Shown: positions 30,941 to 38,420 of the stretch, piece after piece
How the letters are laid out: each line of letters opens with the position of its first letter
Position numbering within the stretch: the first letter of the stretch is position 1
DNA from: an uncultured Oscillospiraceae bacterium
Lineage (GTDB): Bacteria; Bacillota; Clostridia; Oscillospirales; Oscillospiraceae
Assembly: GCA_947625965.1 (NCBI GenBank)
Contig: CANQQO010000001.1
Location: 1 to 60,595 of the forward strand
Reading direction: 5' to 3'
DNA: 60,595 nucleotides
Program-made: the position numbers and the translations under genes
The notes under the pieces: generated by a model
What the model was told of the DNA's origin: nothing
What the model saw: only the letters and a program-made list of their open reading frames with translations
Database searches by the model: none

Positions 30941-30994
30941 GTCCGCTCCTCCAAAAGAGAAATGCGTGACGCGCCCGGCGTCACGCATAATCCG

Positions 30995-31225
30995 TCAATC
31001 CATGATCTCTACCGTGACCTTTTCCCCGGTGCGCTGGGCGACGGTCTTGACAATGGTGCGGATCTCACGGGCAATGCGGCCCTGACGGCCGATGACCTTG
31101 CCCATGTCTCCGGGAGCCACCCGAAGCTCCAAAACCGTCTCTCCGGCGTCCTTGGATTCGGTCACGGTGACTGCCTCTGGATCATCCACCAAATTCTTTG
31201 CCAAGTACAGCAAGAGTTCTTTCAT
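30995..31225 (-). CDS. khpA: KH-domain RNA-binding protein KhpA
   Basis: A 76-residue single KH domain. The RNA-binding GxxG loop is visible in GDMGKVIGRQGRIAREIRTIV, and the opening MKELLLYLAKNLVDDPEAVTV is typical. It binds RNA with KhpB/Jag in many Bacillota and affects cell elongation. It lies between rpsP and rimM, the conserved position. Confidence 0.95.
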   Translation of the reverse strand: MKELLLYLAKNLVDDPEAVTVTESKDAGETVLELRVAPGDMGKVIGRQGRIAREIRTIVKTVAQRTGEKVTVEIMD

Positions 31226-31246
31226 TCCGATTCTCCTTTGGGTTCC

Positions 31247-31486
31247 TTACAGCACGCCGGCCTTTTTCAACAGACCCCGGACGGTGTCCGTGGGCTGCGC
31301 GCCGTTCTTGATCCAGGACTGGGCCTTCTCGGCGTCCACGGTAATGGCGGCCGGGTCGGCGAGGGGGTTGTAGGTGCCGATCTCCTCGATGCAGCGGCCA
31401 TCCCGGGGAGAGCGGGAATCCGCGACCACGATGCGGTAGTAAGGCGTCTTCTTGGCGCCCATTCTTCTGAGCCGGATCTTGACCAT
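31247..31486 (-). CDS. rpsP: 30S ribosomal protein S16
   Basis: A 79-residue S16 protein starting [25 protein letters not shown] and ending GLLKKAGVL. The start at 31486 has GGAGGTG 10 bases upstream; the in-frame ATG 6 codons earlier lies on that site. It is 62 bases downstream of ffh in the same operon. Confidence 0.97.
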   Translation of the reverse strand: MVKIRLRRMGAKKTPYYRIVVADSRSPRDGRCIEEIGTYNPLADPAAITVDAEKAQSWIKNGAQPTDTVRGLLKKAGVL

Positions 31487-31548
31487 GAGTGTATTCACCT
31501 CCATCGTAAATCTCTATATCGCAAAGCAATTTGCTTTCAGCGAACCGA

Positions 31549-32898
31549 TTAAAATCCGAAGCCTCCGGGGAATCCGCCAAAGCCCCGCATACGCTTCCGC
31601 TTCTTTCCGGCCCCCGGGCCGGAGAACTGGCGGATCAGGGTCCGCATCTGCTCAAAGGATCTGAGCAGCCGGTTTACATCCTCCACCCGGAGCCCCGCGC
31701 CGGCGGCGATCCGCTTCTTCCGGCTGGCGCCGATGATGTTGGGATTTTCCCGCTCCCGGGGGGTCATGGAGAGGATGATGGCCTCGGTGTGGGCCATGGC
31801 CTTCTCGTCGAGCTGCACGTTTTTCAGGCTCGCGCCGCCGGGGATCTGGGCCAGTATGTCCTGCATGGAGCCCATGCCCTTGAGCTGGACGAGCTGGTCG
31901 TAGAAATCCTGGAGGGTAAAGCGGTTGGATTTCAGCTTTTCCTCCATTTCGGCGGCCTTTTTGGCGTCGTAGGCCCGCTCGGCCTTCTCAATGAGGGTCA
32001 GCACGTCCCCCATGCCCAGGATGCGGGAGGCCATCCGGTCGGGGTGGAAGACCTCGATGTCCTCCAGCTTTTCGCCGGTGCCGGCAAACTTGATGGGTTT
32101 TCCGGTGACGGCCCGGACCGACAGGGCCGCGCCGCCTCTGGCGTCGCCGTCCAGTTTGGTCAGCATCACGGAGTCGATGTCCAGCCATTCGTTGAAGCTC
32201 TGGGCGGCGTTCACCGCGTCCTGGCCGGTCATGGCGTCCACCACCAGCATGATCTCGTCGGGCTTCACGGCGGATTTGATGTTTTTCAGCTCCTCCATCA
32301 GCGTCTCGTCGATGTGGAGCCGGCCGGCGGTGTCCAAAAACACCATGTCGTGACCCCGCTGGCGGGCGTAGCGCACCGCCTCCTTGGCGATGGCGACGGG
32401 GTCTTCCTGGCCCATCTCAAAGACCGGGATGCCCAGCTTCTCCCCGCAGACCTTGAGCTGGGTGATGGCGGCGGGGCGGTAGATGTCGCAGGCCACCAGA
32501 AGGGGATTCCGGCCCTGGCGCTTCATGAGCCCGGCCAGCTTGGAGCCGTTCGTGGTCTTGCCCGCGCCCTGGAGGCCCACCAGCATGACCACTGTGGGCC
32601 CGTTGGGGTTCATGGTGATGTGCCTGGCCTCGCTGCCCATGAGCTTGGTCAGCTCCTCGTTCACGATCTTCACGATCATCTGGGCGGGGGTCAGGGATTC
32701 CAGAACGTCCGCGCCGATGCAGCGCTCCGTTGCGGCCTTGGTAAAGTCCTTGACCACCTTGTAGCTCACGTCGGCCTCCAGCAGGGCCATACGGATCTCC
32801 CGCATGGCCTCCTTCACGTCGGCCTCTTTTAGCCGGCCCTTGCCCCGGAGCTTTTGAAAGGCGGCGGATATTTTTTCGGTGAGTCCTTCAAATGCCAT
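31549..32898 (-). CDS. ffh: Signal recognition particle protein Ffh
   Basis: A 449-residue SRP54 GTPase that targets membrane proteins. It has the N-terminal four-helix domain (MAFEGLTEKISAAFQKLRGKG...), GTPase motifs GLQGAGKTT, DTAGRLHID, TKLDGDARGGAALS and FAGTGEKLEDIEVFHPDRMASRILGMGD, and a Met-rich M domain (about 300-430). The C-terminus is Gly/Phe-rich (MRGFGGFPGGFGF). ylxM lies 3 bases upstream. Confidence 0.98.
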   Translation of the reverse strand: MAFEGLTEKISAAFQKLRGKGRLKEADVKEAMREIRMALLEADVSYKVVKDFTKAATERCIGADVLESLTPAQMIVKIVNEELTKLMGSEARHITMNPNGPTVVMLVGLQGAGKTTNGSKLAGLMKRQGRNPLLVACDIYRPAAITQLKVCGEKLGIPVFEMGQEDPVAIAKEAVRYARQRGHDMVFLDTAGRLHIDETLMEELKNIKSAVKPDEIMLVVDAMTGQDAVNAAQSFNEWLDIDSVMLTKLDGDARGGAALSVRAVTGKPIKFAGTGEKLEDIEVFHPDRMASRILGMGDVLTLIEKAERAYDAKKAAEMEEKLKSNRFTLQDFYDQLVQLKGMGSMQDILAQIPGGASLKNVQLDEKAMAHTEAIILSMTPRERENPNIIGASRKKRIAAGAGLRVEDVNRLLRSFEQMRTLIRQFSGPGAGKKRKRMRGFGGFPGGFGF

Positions 32899-32901
32899 GG
32901 C

Positions 32902-33246
32902 TTACTCCTCAAGCGTTCCGACGGCGGACAGAATGGTCCCGGCAAGGGCCCGGACCTCCTGGTCCTCCATTTTCAAAAGTCCCTCCGCCGCCTCATGGAT
33001 GGTCCTGGCCGCCTGGCGGCAGGCCCGGTCCCGACGGAGACAGCCGGCGGTTTCCTCCCAATCCCTCAGTTGGGCCTCCGCCCGGGCCAAAATATCATGG
33101 ACTCCCTGGCGGCTGACCTGGAGCTCCTGGGCCATCTCCCCCAGGGAAAGGTCCTGGTTGTAGCGCATATCGATGCACCGCCGCTGCTTTTCCGTGAGCA
33201 GATCGCCGTAGTAATCAAACAGCAATGTCATTTCCACAGCTTCCAT
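32902..33246 (-). CDS. ylxM: SRP-associated HTH protein YlxM (UPF0122)
   Basis: A 114-residue helix-turn-helix protein with LLFDYYGDLLTEKQRRCIDMRYNQDLSLGEMAQELQVSRQGVHDIL, the YlxM signature. It binds or modulates the SRP in some Bacillota. It is the first gene of the ffh operon, with a clear promoter upstream. The C-terminal part (about 70-114) is rich in Ala/Arg/Glu helices. Confidence 0.94.
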   Translation of the reverse strand: MEAVEMTLLFDYYGDLLTEKQRRCIDMRYNQDLSLGEMAQELQVSRQGVHDILARAEAQLRDWEETAGCLRRDRACRQAARTIHEAAEGLLKMEDQEVRALAGTILSAVGTLEE

Positions 33247-33258
33247 GGCGGCCTCCTG

Positions 33259-33312
33259 TCAAGGCAATTCCTTGATAGTTGGTATTATACGGCATTGGGA
33301 CGGGTTTGTCAA
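33259..33312 (-). promoter_or_regulatory. Promoter and leader dyad of the ylxM-ffh operon
   Basis: On the minus strand TTGACA (33307-33312), 17 bases, TATAAT (33284-33289). In the leader a dyad TCAAGG-AATTG-CCTTGA (33259-33275) sits just before the GGAGG of ylxM. It could be an operator or a small leader hairpin. Confidence 0.65.
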
Positions 33313-33323
33313 GTGTTTTTCCT

Positions 33324-33968
33324 TTACATTTCCCCGATTTTGTACCACCGGGATAGGACCTCCCGCTTCCGGAACCCCAGCCGGGCATAGAGAGCCAGGG
33401 CCTTTTCGTTGGCGGAGGCCGCGTCCAGGGTGATCTCCGGCCCTTCCAGCGCCGCCGCCAGGGCCAAAACGGCCTCTCGCCCCCCGCCGGGGGCCAGGGC
33501 GGCGACGGCGTGGATCTCGTTTTCCGCGCCCTTTGCGATCCCCACGGTCCGCCCCTCCCGCCGGACGAAGTACGCCTCCCCGGCTTTCAGAATGGCCTGC
33601 CCCAGGGCGTGACTCAGCCACACGGCGTTGGGGACGGCGCGGAACTTCCGGTTGTAGAGTGCCACCCACTCGGGCAGCGTCTCCGCCTCTACAGGGACCA
33701 GCTCCGCCCCGGTGGGGGGCAGGGCGTCCTTGAGGGCCACCATCCGCCAGATCTCCGTGGACACCGGCCAGGCCGCCAGCTCGGGGCACCCTGTGGCGTA
33801 CACCGCCTCCGCCCCGGCGGCGCGGCAAAACTGGGCGCACTCGGCGGCCAGCGCTTTCCCGTCCCGGGCCGAGAGGACCCGGACATAGGCGGTCCCAAAC
33901 CCCGGGACGGAGCCCAGGATCAGGTTTGCGGCGCCGTTTTCGGTGGTAAACAGCGGAATGTCCTTCAT
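33324..33968 (-). CDS. GNAT-family N-acetyltransferase
   Basis: A 214-residue protein. The C-terminal half carries a GNAT core: AYFVRREGRTVGIAKGAENEIHAVAALAPGGGREAVLALA holds strand 4 and a weakened acetyl-CoA loop, and DAASANEKALALYARLGF is the classic motif B. The N-terminal half (about 1-100) may be a second, degenerate GNAT domain. The substrate is unknown. The start at 33968 has AAAGGAGGGG upstream. It is divergent from the HAD phosphatase gene. Confidence 0.8.
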   Translation of the reverse strand: MKDIPLFTTENGAANLILGSVPGFGTAYVRVLSARDGKALAAECAQFCRAAGAEAVYATGCPELAAWPVSTEIWRMVALKDALPPTGAELVPVEAETLPEWVALYNRKFRAVPNAVWLSHALGQAILKAGEAYFVRREGRTVGIAKGAENEIHAVAALAPGGGREAVLALAAALEGPEITLDAASANEKALALYARLGFRKREVLSRWYKIGEM

Positions 33969-33991
33969 GTTTCCCCTCCTTTCTCCGGGAT

Positions 33992-34021
33992 TTGACAAAT
34001 CCCGAGCCCATGTGCTATAAT
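33992..34021 (+). promoter_or_regulatory. Promoter of the HAD phosphatase gene
   Basis: TTGACA (33992-33997), 18 bases, TATAAT (34016-34021). Confidence 0.7.
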
Positions 34022-34047
34022 CCCCCCAGAAAAGGGGGCGTTTTCAA

Positions 34048-34713
34048 ATGGAACGGGCGGTATTTTTCGATCTGGACGGGACCCTCACCGATTCCGGGGA
34101 GGGGATCCTCAACTGCGCCGAGCTGACGCTGCGGCATTTTTCCCTGCCGGTACCGGACCGGGAGGCCATGCGGGTCTTTGTGGGCCCGCCACTGCGGGAT
34201 ACCTTTCTCCGCTTCGGCGTCCCGGCGGAGCGGATGGAGGAGGCCATCGCGGTCTATCGGAGCCGGTACAACACCGTGGGAAAATTTGAAAATTTCCCCT
34301 ATCCCGGCATCGAGGCCGCCCTGCGGCGGTTGAAGGACGCGGGACGGACCCTCTATGTGGCCACCTCCAAGCCGGAGGCGCTGTCCATAGAAATTCTGAC
34401 CCATTTCGGCCTTTCCAAGTATTTTGACCGCATCTGCGGCGGCACCCCCGACGGCAGCCGGGACGCAAAGGACCGGGTCATTGCCTATCTGCTCTCCCAG
34501 ATCCCGGCGTCGAAGACCGTGATGGTGGGGGACACCGCTTTCGACGTTCTGGGCGCGGCGGCCCACGGCATTCCAACGGTGGGCGCCTCCTGGGGCTATG
34601 GGGAAGTCGGCGCCATGGAGGCGGCCGGCGCGGCGGCCATTGCGGACACGCCGGAGGAGCTGACGGACCTTCTTCTGGCGGAAAAACTGTGGAAAGAACC
34701 TTGTGGGCGCTGA
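34048..34713 (+). CDS. HAD-family phosphatase, phosphoglycolate phosphatase-like
   Basis: A 221-residue hydrolase. Motif I FFDLDGTLTDSGEG supplies the nucleophile and acid Asp, the cap domain is alpha-helical (C1 type, about 15-85), motif II is VATSK, motif III the Lys in SRDAKDRVI, and motif IV VGDTAFDVLGA. This is the Gph/PgpB/5-prime nucleotidase-like subfamily, and the substrate cannot be told. It is monocistronic, with its own promoter and a terminator overlapping the stop codon. Confidence 0.9.
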   Translation: MERAVFFDLDGTLTDSGEGILNCAELTLRHFSLPVPDREAMRVFVGPPLRDTFLRFGVPAERMEEAIAVYRSRYNTVGKFENFPYPGIEAALRRLKDAGRTLYVATSKPEALSIEILTHFGLSKYFDRICGGTPDGSRDAKDRVIAYLLSQIPASKTVMVGDTAFDVLGAAAHGIPTVGASWGYGEVGAMEAAGAAAIADTPEELTDLLLAEKLWKEPCGR

Positions 34714-34727
34714 AAGCAGCGCCCACA
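34702..34727 (+). terminator. Terminator overlapping the HAD gene stop
   Basis: Arms TGTGGGCGCTG/CAGCGCCCACA with a 4-base loop, then GATTTTATTT. The stem contains the stop codon. Confidence 0.8.
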
Positions 34728-34731
34728 GATT

Positions 34732-36372
34732 TTATTTCAGCCGTTCCAGGGCCGCCCGGACCCGGCCGTTGGCCCGGTCCCAGCCCAGGACGCGGATCAC
34801 CGTGTAAAGATCCGGGGAATTGGTCTTCCCGGTGATGGCCACCCGCAGGAAGCCCGACACATCCGCCACGGTGCCGGGGAACGCCTCGGGATCGGCCTTG
34901 TAGGCCCGCATATCCGTGGTGAAGCCGATCTCCTCCGTGATGGCCTTGATTCTGTCAAACCAGGCTGCGGCGTCGTCCGCCGGGTCGCCGGTCTCCAAGT
35001 ACCGGGCCAGCACCTTTGCCACCGTCTCCCTGGGGAATTTGGGGTCAAATTCCGGGGCCGCCAGGTATTCGTCGTAGAAAAAGCCCATGTATTCCTTGGC
35101 GTCCTTCCAGGTGGCTAGGTCCTTCCGGGGCTTTTTTCCGCCCCGGCCGATGGCGAAAATGGCCTCGACATAGGCGGGGTCGGCGGCCAGCTTGGCCCCA
35201 AACGCCGGGTCATACTGCTGTGCCCACTGGGTCAGCAGCGCGCAGACCTTCTGAGCGGGCATCTTGGCGATCTCATTTTTCGACACGTCGGTGAGCTTGG
35301 CGTAGTCGAACAGATTCCCGGCGGGATTCAGCTTTTTCGCGCTGAAGGGGAAGTCTGCCGCGTCGGCAACAGGGTTGGCCCGCCGCCAGTCCTCGTAGTT
35401 GGAGTTTAGGAGGGTCATGATGTATTCATACACCGCCTCCACCGGGAAGCCCTCCGCCTGGTAGTAGGTCAGGGCCAGCTCCGGGTCCTTCCGCTTGGAC
35501 AGCTTCCGCTTGGAGGCCCCGTCCATCTTCATCAGCGGGCCGATGTGGACGTATTTGGGCAGCTTGAAGCCCAGGGCCTGGAACAGTTGAATGTGAAAGG
35601 GCAGGCTGGGCAGCCACTCGTCTCCCCGGACCACGTGGGTGGTCCGCATCAGGTGGTCGTCCACCGCGTGGGCAAAGTGATAGGTGGGGATGCCGTCGGC
35701 CTTCAGAAGGACGTGGTCCACATCGTTTTCCGTCACCGTCAGGGTCCCCTTCACCAGATCGTTGAATTTGAACTGGCGGCTGCTGTCGCCCGGGCTGCGG
35801 AACCGCAGGACCCAGGGCTTCCCGGCGGCGAGAGCGGCCTTCACGTCCTCCATGGGCCGGTCCCGCCAAAGGGCGTAGTGCCCATAGTAGCCGGTGGTCT
35901 CCTTGTTGGCCTCCTGCCGCTCCCGCATGGCGGACAGCTCCTCCTCGGTGCAGAAGCAGGGGTAGGCCATGCCCTTTTCCACCAGGAGCTTGGCATAGAC
36001 GTGGTAAATTTCCGCCCGCTGGCGCTGGCGGTAGGGGCCGTAATCTCCCCGGTCCCCGTTCACGGCGGCGCCCTCGTCGAAGGCGATGCCGTAGTGCTTC
36101 AGACTTTCGATCAGGACCTCCACCGCCCCGGGGACCTCCCGCTTGGCGTCGGTATCCTCCACCCGGAGGAACAGCACGCCGCCGGTGCGGTGGGCCATCC
36201 GCTCGGCGGTCAGGCCCTGGACCAGGTTGCCCAGGTGGACAAAGCCGGTGGGGGAGGGGGCCATCCGGGTCACCACCGCCCCCTCGGGCAGGTTCCGGGG
36301 GGGATATTTTGCCTCCAGGTCCTCCGGCGTCATGGTCACCTGGGGAAATAAGAGCTGAGAAAGGGTCTCCAT
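34732..36372 (-). CDS. gltX: Glutamate--tRNA ligase
   Basis: A 546-residue class I aminoacyl-tRNA synthetase. It shows the HIGH-type motif MAPSPTGFVHLGN, FLRVEDTDAKREV, YHFAHAVDDHLMRTTHVVRGDEWLPS and the KMSKS-type KLSKRKD. It is longer than the usual 480-500 residues, with an extended C-terminal anticodon-binding region. The start at 36372 is set by GGAAGG 8 bases upstream and by the promoter at 36401-36429. A frame open further upstream would cross that promoter. Confidence 0.96.
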   Translation of the reverse strand: METLSQLLFPQVTMTPEDLEAKYPPRNLPEGAVVTRMAPSPTGFVHLGNLVQGLTAERMAHRTGGVLFLRVEDTDAKREVPGAVEVLIESLKHYGIAFDEGAAVNGDRGDYGPYRQRQRAEIYHVYAKLLVEKGMAYPCFCTEEELSAMRERQEANKETTGYYGHYALWRDRPMEDVKAALAAGKPWVLRFRSPGDSSRQFKFNDLVKGTLTVTENDVDHVLLKADGIPTYHFAHAVDDHLMRTTHVVRGDEWLPSLPFHIQLFQALGFKLPKYVHIGPLMKMDGASKRKLSKRKDPELALTYYQAEGFPVEAVYEYIMTLLNSNYEDWRRANPVADAADFPFSAKKLNPAGNLFDYAKLTDVSKNEIAKMPAQKVCALLTQWAQQYDPAFGAKLAADPAYVEAIFAIGRGGKKPRKDLATWKDAKEYMGFFYDEYLAAPEFDPKFPRETVAKVLARYLETGDPADDAAAWFDRIKAITEEIGFTTDMRAYKADPEAFPGTVADVSGFLRVAITGKTNSPDLYTVIRVLGWDRANGRVRAALERLK

Positions 36373-36400
36373 AGCAATACCTTCCTTTTCCGTTTGCCAT

Positions 36401-36429
36401 ATGATACCATTTTCTCCGGGGAAAGTCAA
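36401..36429 (-). promoter_or_regulatory. Promoter of gltX
   Basis: On the minus strand TTGACT (36424-36429), 17 bases, TATCAT (36401-36406). Confidence 0.65.
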
Positions 36430-36437
36430 TTTCTTCG

Positions 36438-36466
36438 TTGCGTTTTTCGGTCCGCTGTGGTAAAAT
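36438..36466 (+). promoter_or_regulatory. Promoter of trpS
   Basis: TTGCGT (36438-36443), 17 bases, TAAAAT (36461-36466), divergent from the gltX promoter. No T-box leader is present: only 27 bases separate the -10 box from the gene. Confidence 0.6.
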
Positions 36467-36493
36467 ACAGAAAAAGGGAAAGAGGGGATTTCC

Positions 36494-37495
36494 ATGGATG
36501 AAGCCAGAAAGACGATGCTCTCCGGCATCAAGCCCTCCGGGGACCTGACCCTGGGGAGCTATTTGGGGGCCATCAAGAACTGGGCGGCCCGGGCGGAGGA
36601 ATACGACTGCTATTATTTCATGGCGGACCTGCACGCCATCACGGTCCGGCAGAATCCGGTGGACCTTCGCCGCAGGACCCTGGAGCAGCTTGCCCAGTAT
36701 ATCGCCTGCGGCCTGGACCCGGAGAAGAACACCCTGTTCGTCCAGAGCCACGTCCACCAGCACGCGGAGCTGGGCTGGGTCCTGAACTGCTACGCTATGT
36801 TTGGCGAGCTGAGCCGGATGACCCAGTTCAAGGACAAGAGCGCAAAAAACGCGGACAATATCAACGGCGGCCTGTTCACCTATCCCTGTCTCATGGCGGC
36901 GGACATTCTGCTCTACCAGCCGGACTATGTGCCTGTGGGGGAGGATCAGAAGCAGCACGTGGAGCTGTGCCACACCATCGCCCGCCGGTTCAACGGCATT
37001 TACGGCGACGTGTTCAAGCTCCCCGAGCCCTATATCCCCAAGGTGGGGGCACGGATCATGAGTCTGGCGGACCCCACCTCCAAGATGTCCAAGTCCGAGG
37101 AGGAGAACGGCGGCGCCGTGCTGCTGATGGACCCGCCGGAGACCATTGCCCGCTTGTTCAAGCGGGCGGTGACGGACTCGGAGACCAGCGTCCGCTTTGA
37201 CCGGGAGAACAAGCCCGGCGTGTCCAACCTGATGACCATTTACTCCGCCTGCACCGGCAAGACCTATGAGCAGATCGAGGCGGAGTTTGCCGGCCAGGGC
37301 TACGGCAGTTTCAAGACCCAGGTGGGCCAGGCGGTGATCGAGACCCTCCGCCCCATCCGGGAGGAGGCGGGCCGCCTGATGAAGGACAAGGCGTACCTGG
37401 AGGGCGTCTACCGCGCCGGGGCGGAAAAGGCCGGCCGGATCGCGGAGAAGACCCTGCGGAAGGTGTACAAGAAGGTGGGCTTCGTGGCCCGTTAG
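36494..37495 (+). CDS. trpS: Tryptophan--tRNA ligase
   Basis: A 333-residue class I synthetase. It shows SGIKPSGDLTLGSYLGA (the HIGH-like region), YYFMADLHAIT, MAADILLYQPDYVPVGEDQKQHVEL and the KMSKS motif DPTSKMSKSEEENG. The length is normal. The AAAGAGGGGA leader sets the start. It is transcribed alone. Confidence 0.97.
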   Translation: MDEARKTMLSGIKPSGDLTLGSYLGAIKNWAARAEEYDCYYFMADLHAITVRQNPVDLRRRTLEQLAQYIACGLDPEKNTLFVQSHVHQHAELGWVLNCYAMFGELSRMTQFKDKSAKNADNINGGLFTYPCLMAADILLYQPDYVPVGEDQKQHVELCHTIARRFNGIYGDVFKLPEPYIPKVGARIMSLADPTSKMSKSEEENGGAVLLMDPPETIARLFKRAVTDSETSVRFDRENKPGVSNLMTIYSACTGKTYEQIEAEFAGQGYGSFKTQVGQAVIETLRPIREEAGRLMKDKAYLEGVYRAGAEKAGRIAEKTLRKVYKKVGFVAR

Positions 37496-37514
37496 ACCCG
37501 AAAAACAAGAAAGC

Positions 37515-37547
37515 GCCGCCTCCCCAGGCCCGGGGAGGCGGCTTTTT
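37515..37547 (+). terminator. trpS terminator
   Basis: Arms GCCGCCTCCCC/GGGGAGGCGGC followed by TTTTT. Confidence 0.9.
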
Positions 37548-37557
37548 CATGAGGATA

Positions 37558-37583
37558 TCAAAAACCTCCCCGACGGGGGAGGG
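37558..37583 (-). terminator. Terminator of the first HTH gene (copy 1 of a repeat)
   Basis: TCAAAACCTCCCCGACGGGG... forms arms CCTCCCC/GGGGAGG on a short loop, followed on the minus strand by TTTTGA. It is nearly identical to the element at 37906-37930. Confidence 0.7.
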
Positions 37584-37590
37584 GGTGTTT

Positions 37591-37809
37591 TCAGAGGGTC
37601 TGGTCCGAGTCGCTGGGGACGTATTGGAGGATCGCGGTGACCGGGCAGTCCAGGGCGCGGCACAGGTCGTTGAGGGTGGTGGTGGTAATGGGCTTATTTT
37701 TGCGGAGCTTATCCAGGGTGGAGCTGGAAATGTGATAGTGCTTGATAAGGGTGTAGGTGGATTCCCGGGAGTTTTTCAGCGTTTCCCAAAAGGGCGTGTA
37801 GACGATCAT
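37591..37809 (-). CDS. Small Cro/C1-type HTH regulator
   Basis: A 72-residue protein made of one helix-turn-helix domain: FWETLKNSRESTYTLIKHYHISSSTLDKLRKNKPITTTTLNDLCRALDCPVTAIL. This is the YozG/HTH_26 style of small Xre-like regulators. The start at 37809 follows GGAGGGACCGAT. Its promoter (TTGTCA 37860-37865, 17 bases, TATCAT 37837-37842, minus strand) contains the hexamer CGTTAT, also found in the operator upstream of the surface-protein gene. It is more AT-rich than the housekeeping genes and probably belongs to the island. Confidence 0.85.
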   Translation of the reverse strand: MIVYTPFWETLKNSRESTYTLIKHYHISSSTLDKLRKNKPITTTTLNDLCRALDCPVTAILQYVPSDSDQTL

Positions 37810-37836
37810 ATCGGTCCCTCCTGTCATGATGAAATT

Positions 37837-37865
37837 ATGATAGGGGGGAATCGTTATCTTGACAA
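37837..37865 (-). promoter_or_regulatory. Promoter of the small HTH gene
   Basis: On the minus strand TTGTCA (37860-37865), 17 bases, TATCAT (37837-37842). The plus-strand hexamer CGTTAT (37853-37858) lies in the spacer. Confidence 0.55.
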
Positions 37866-37905
37866 TAGTCGATATAGTGACCATAATGTATTCCAAGGGA
37901 GGGCG

Positions 37906-37930
37906 TCAAAAACCTCCCCGACCGGGGAGG
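37906..37930 (-). terminator. Terminator of the second HTH gene (copy 2 of a repeat)
   Basis: CCTCCCC/GGGGAGG arms around GACC, with TTTTTGA following on the minus strand. Compare 37558-37583. Confidence 0.75.
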
Positions 37931-37932
37931 CG

Positions 37933-38259
37933 TCAAGTATGATAGGAGAGCAGGAAGTCCCAGAATCTTTCCAAAGTCCGGCGGTCCTCCGGCGAGAGCC
38001 GCTCCCAGCGCGCCAGGAGGGCCCTTTGGTCCTCGGAAAGGGGGAGGGCGACCGGCTCGGACCCGAAAAACTGGCTGAGGGTGATCCCGAATCCGCTGCA
38101 AATGCGGCTCAGGGTATAGATGGAAGGGGCGTAGGTCTTCCTGAGCATCGTGCAGAGGGTCGAATAGGCGATCCCGGTTTCCTTTGCCAGCCGGTAGACA
38201 GACCAGCCCCGCTCCTCGCAAAGTGCATGGATGCGCCGAATCACTTCACTATCCTCCAC
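37933..38259 (-). CDS. Xre-family HTH regulator, divergent from the surface proteins
   Basis: A 108-residue regulator. An Xre-type helix-turn-helix fills about residues 4-62 (IRRIHALCEERGWSVYRLAKETGIAYSTLCTMLRKTYAPSIYTLSRICSGFGITLSQFF). A Glu/Arg-rich C-terminal helix (about 70-105) probably dimerises it. The start is taken as the GTG at 38257-38259 because AGGTG lies 6 bases upstream; a GTG three codons earlier would have no ribosome site. It is divergent from the cohesin-dockerin gene and separated from it by a region with shared CGTTAT elements. It is therefore the likely repressor of that gene and of itself. Confidence 0.85.
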   Translation of the reverse strand: MEDSEVIRRIHALCEERGWSVYRLAKETGIAYSTLCTMLRKTYAPSIYTLSRICSGFGITLSQFFGSEPVALPLSEDQRALLARWERLSPEDRRTLERFWDFLLSYHT

Positions 38260-38283
38260 TGTAATCACCTCGCTTTATTGTAC

Positions 38284-38359
38284 CCGTTATGACGTTTTGC
38301 CGATAGGTAATATTTTATGCTATAATCCTCTTGACATTATAACGGAATTACGTTATAAT
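38284..38359 (+). promoter_or_regulatory. Divergent control region with a perfect palindrome
   Basis: The surface-protein promoter is TTGACA (38331-38336), 17 bases, TATAAT (38354-38359). A perfect inverted repeat ATTATAACG-GAATTA-CGTTATAAT (38336-38359, 24 bases) fills the spacer and covers the -10 box. A further CGTTAT (38285-38290) lies near a minus-strand TACAAT (38274-38279) that could be the -10 box of the regulator gene. Confidence 0.75.
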
Positions 38360-38420
38360 TTGAACGTAAACAGACGCAAAAGCGATATACTGTGGGAATT
38401 TTGAAATGAGGTGTGATTTA

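Noticed and set aside
36438-36494. T-box or other riboswitch upstream of trpS
   Set aside because: Only 27 bases separate the -10 box from the start codon, too short for a T-box leader.
36372-36531. N-terminal extension of gltX to an upstream ATG
   Set aside because: The extension crosses the gltX promoter and the divergent trpS start and has no family counterpart; ATG 36372 has a ribosome site.
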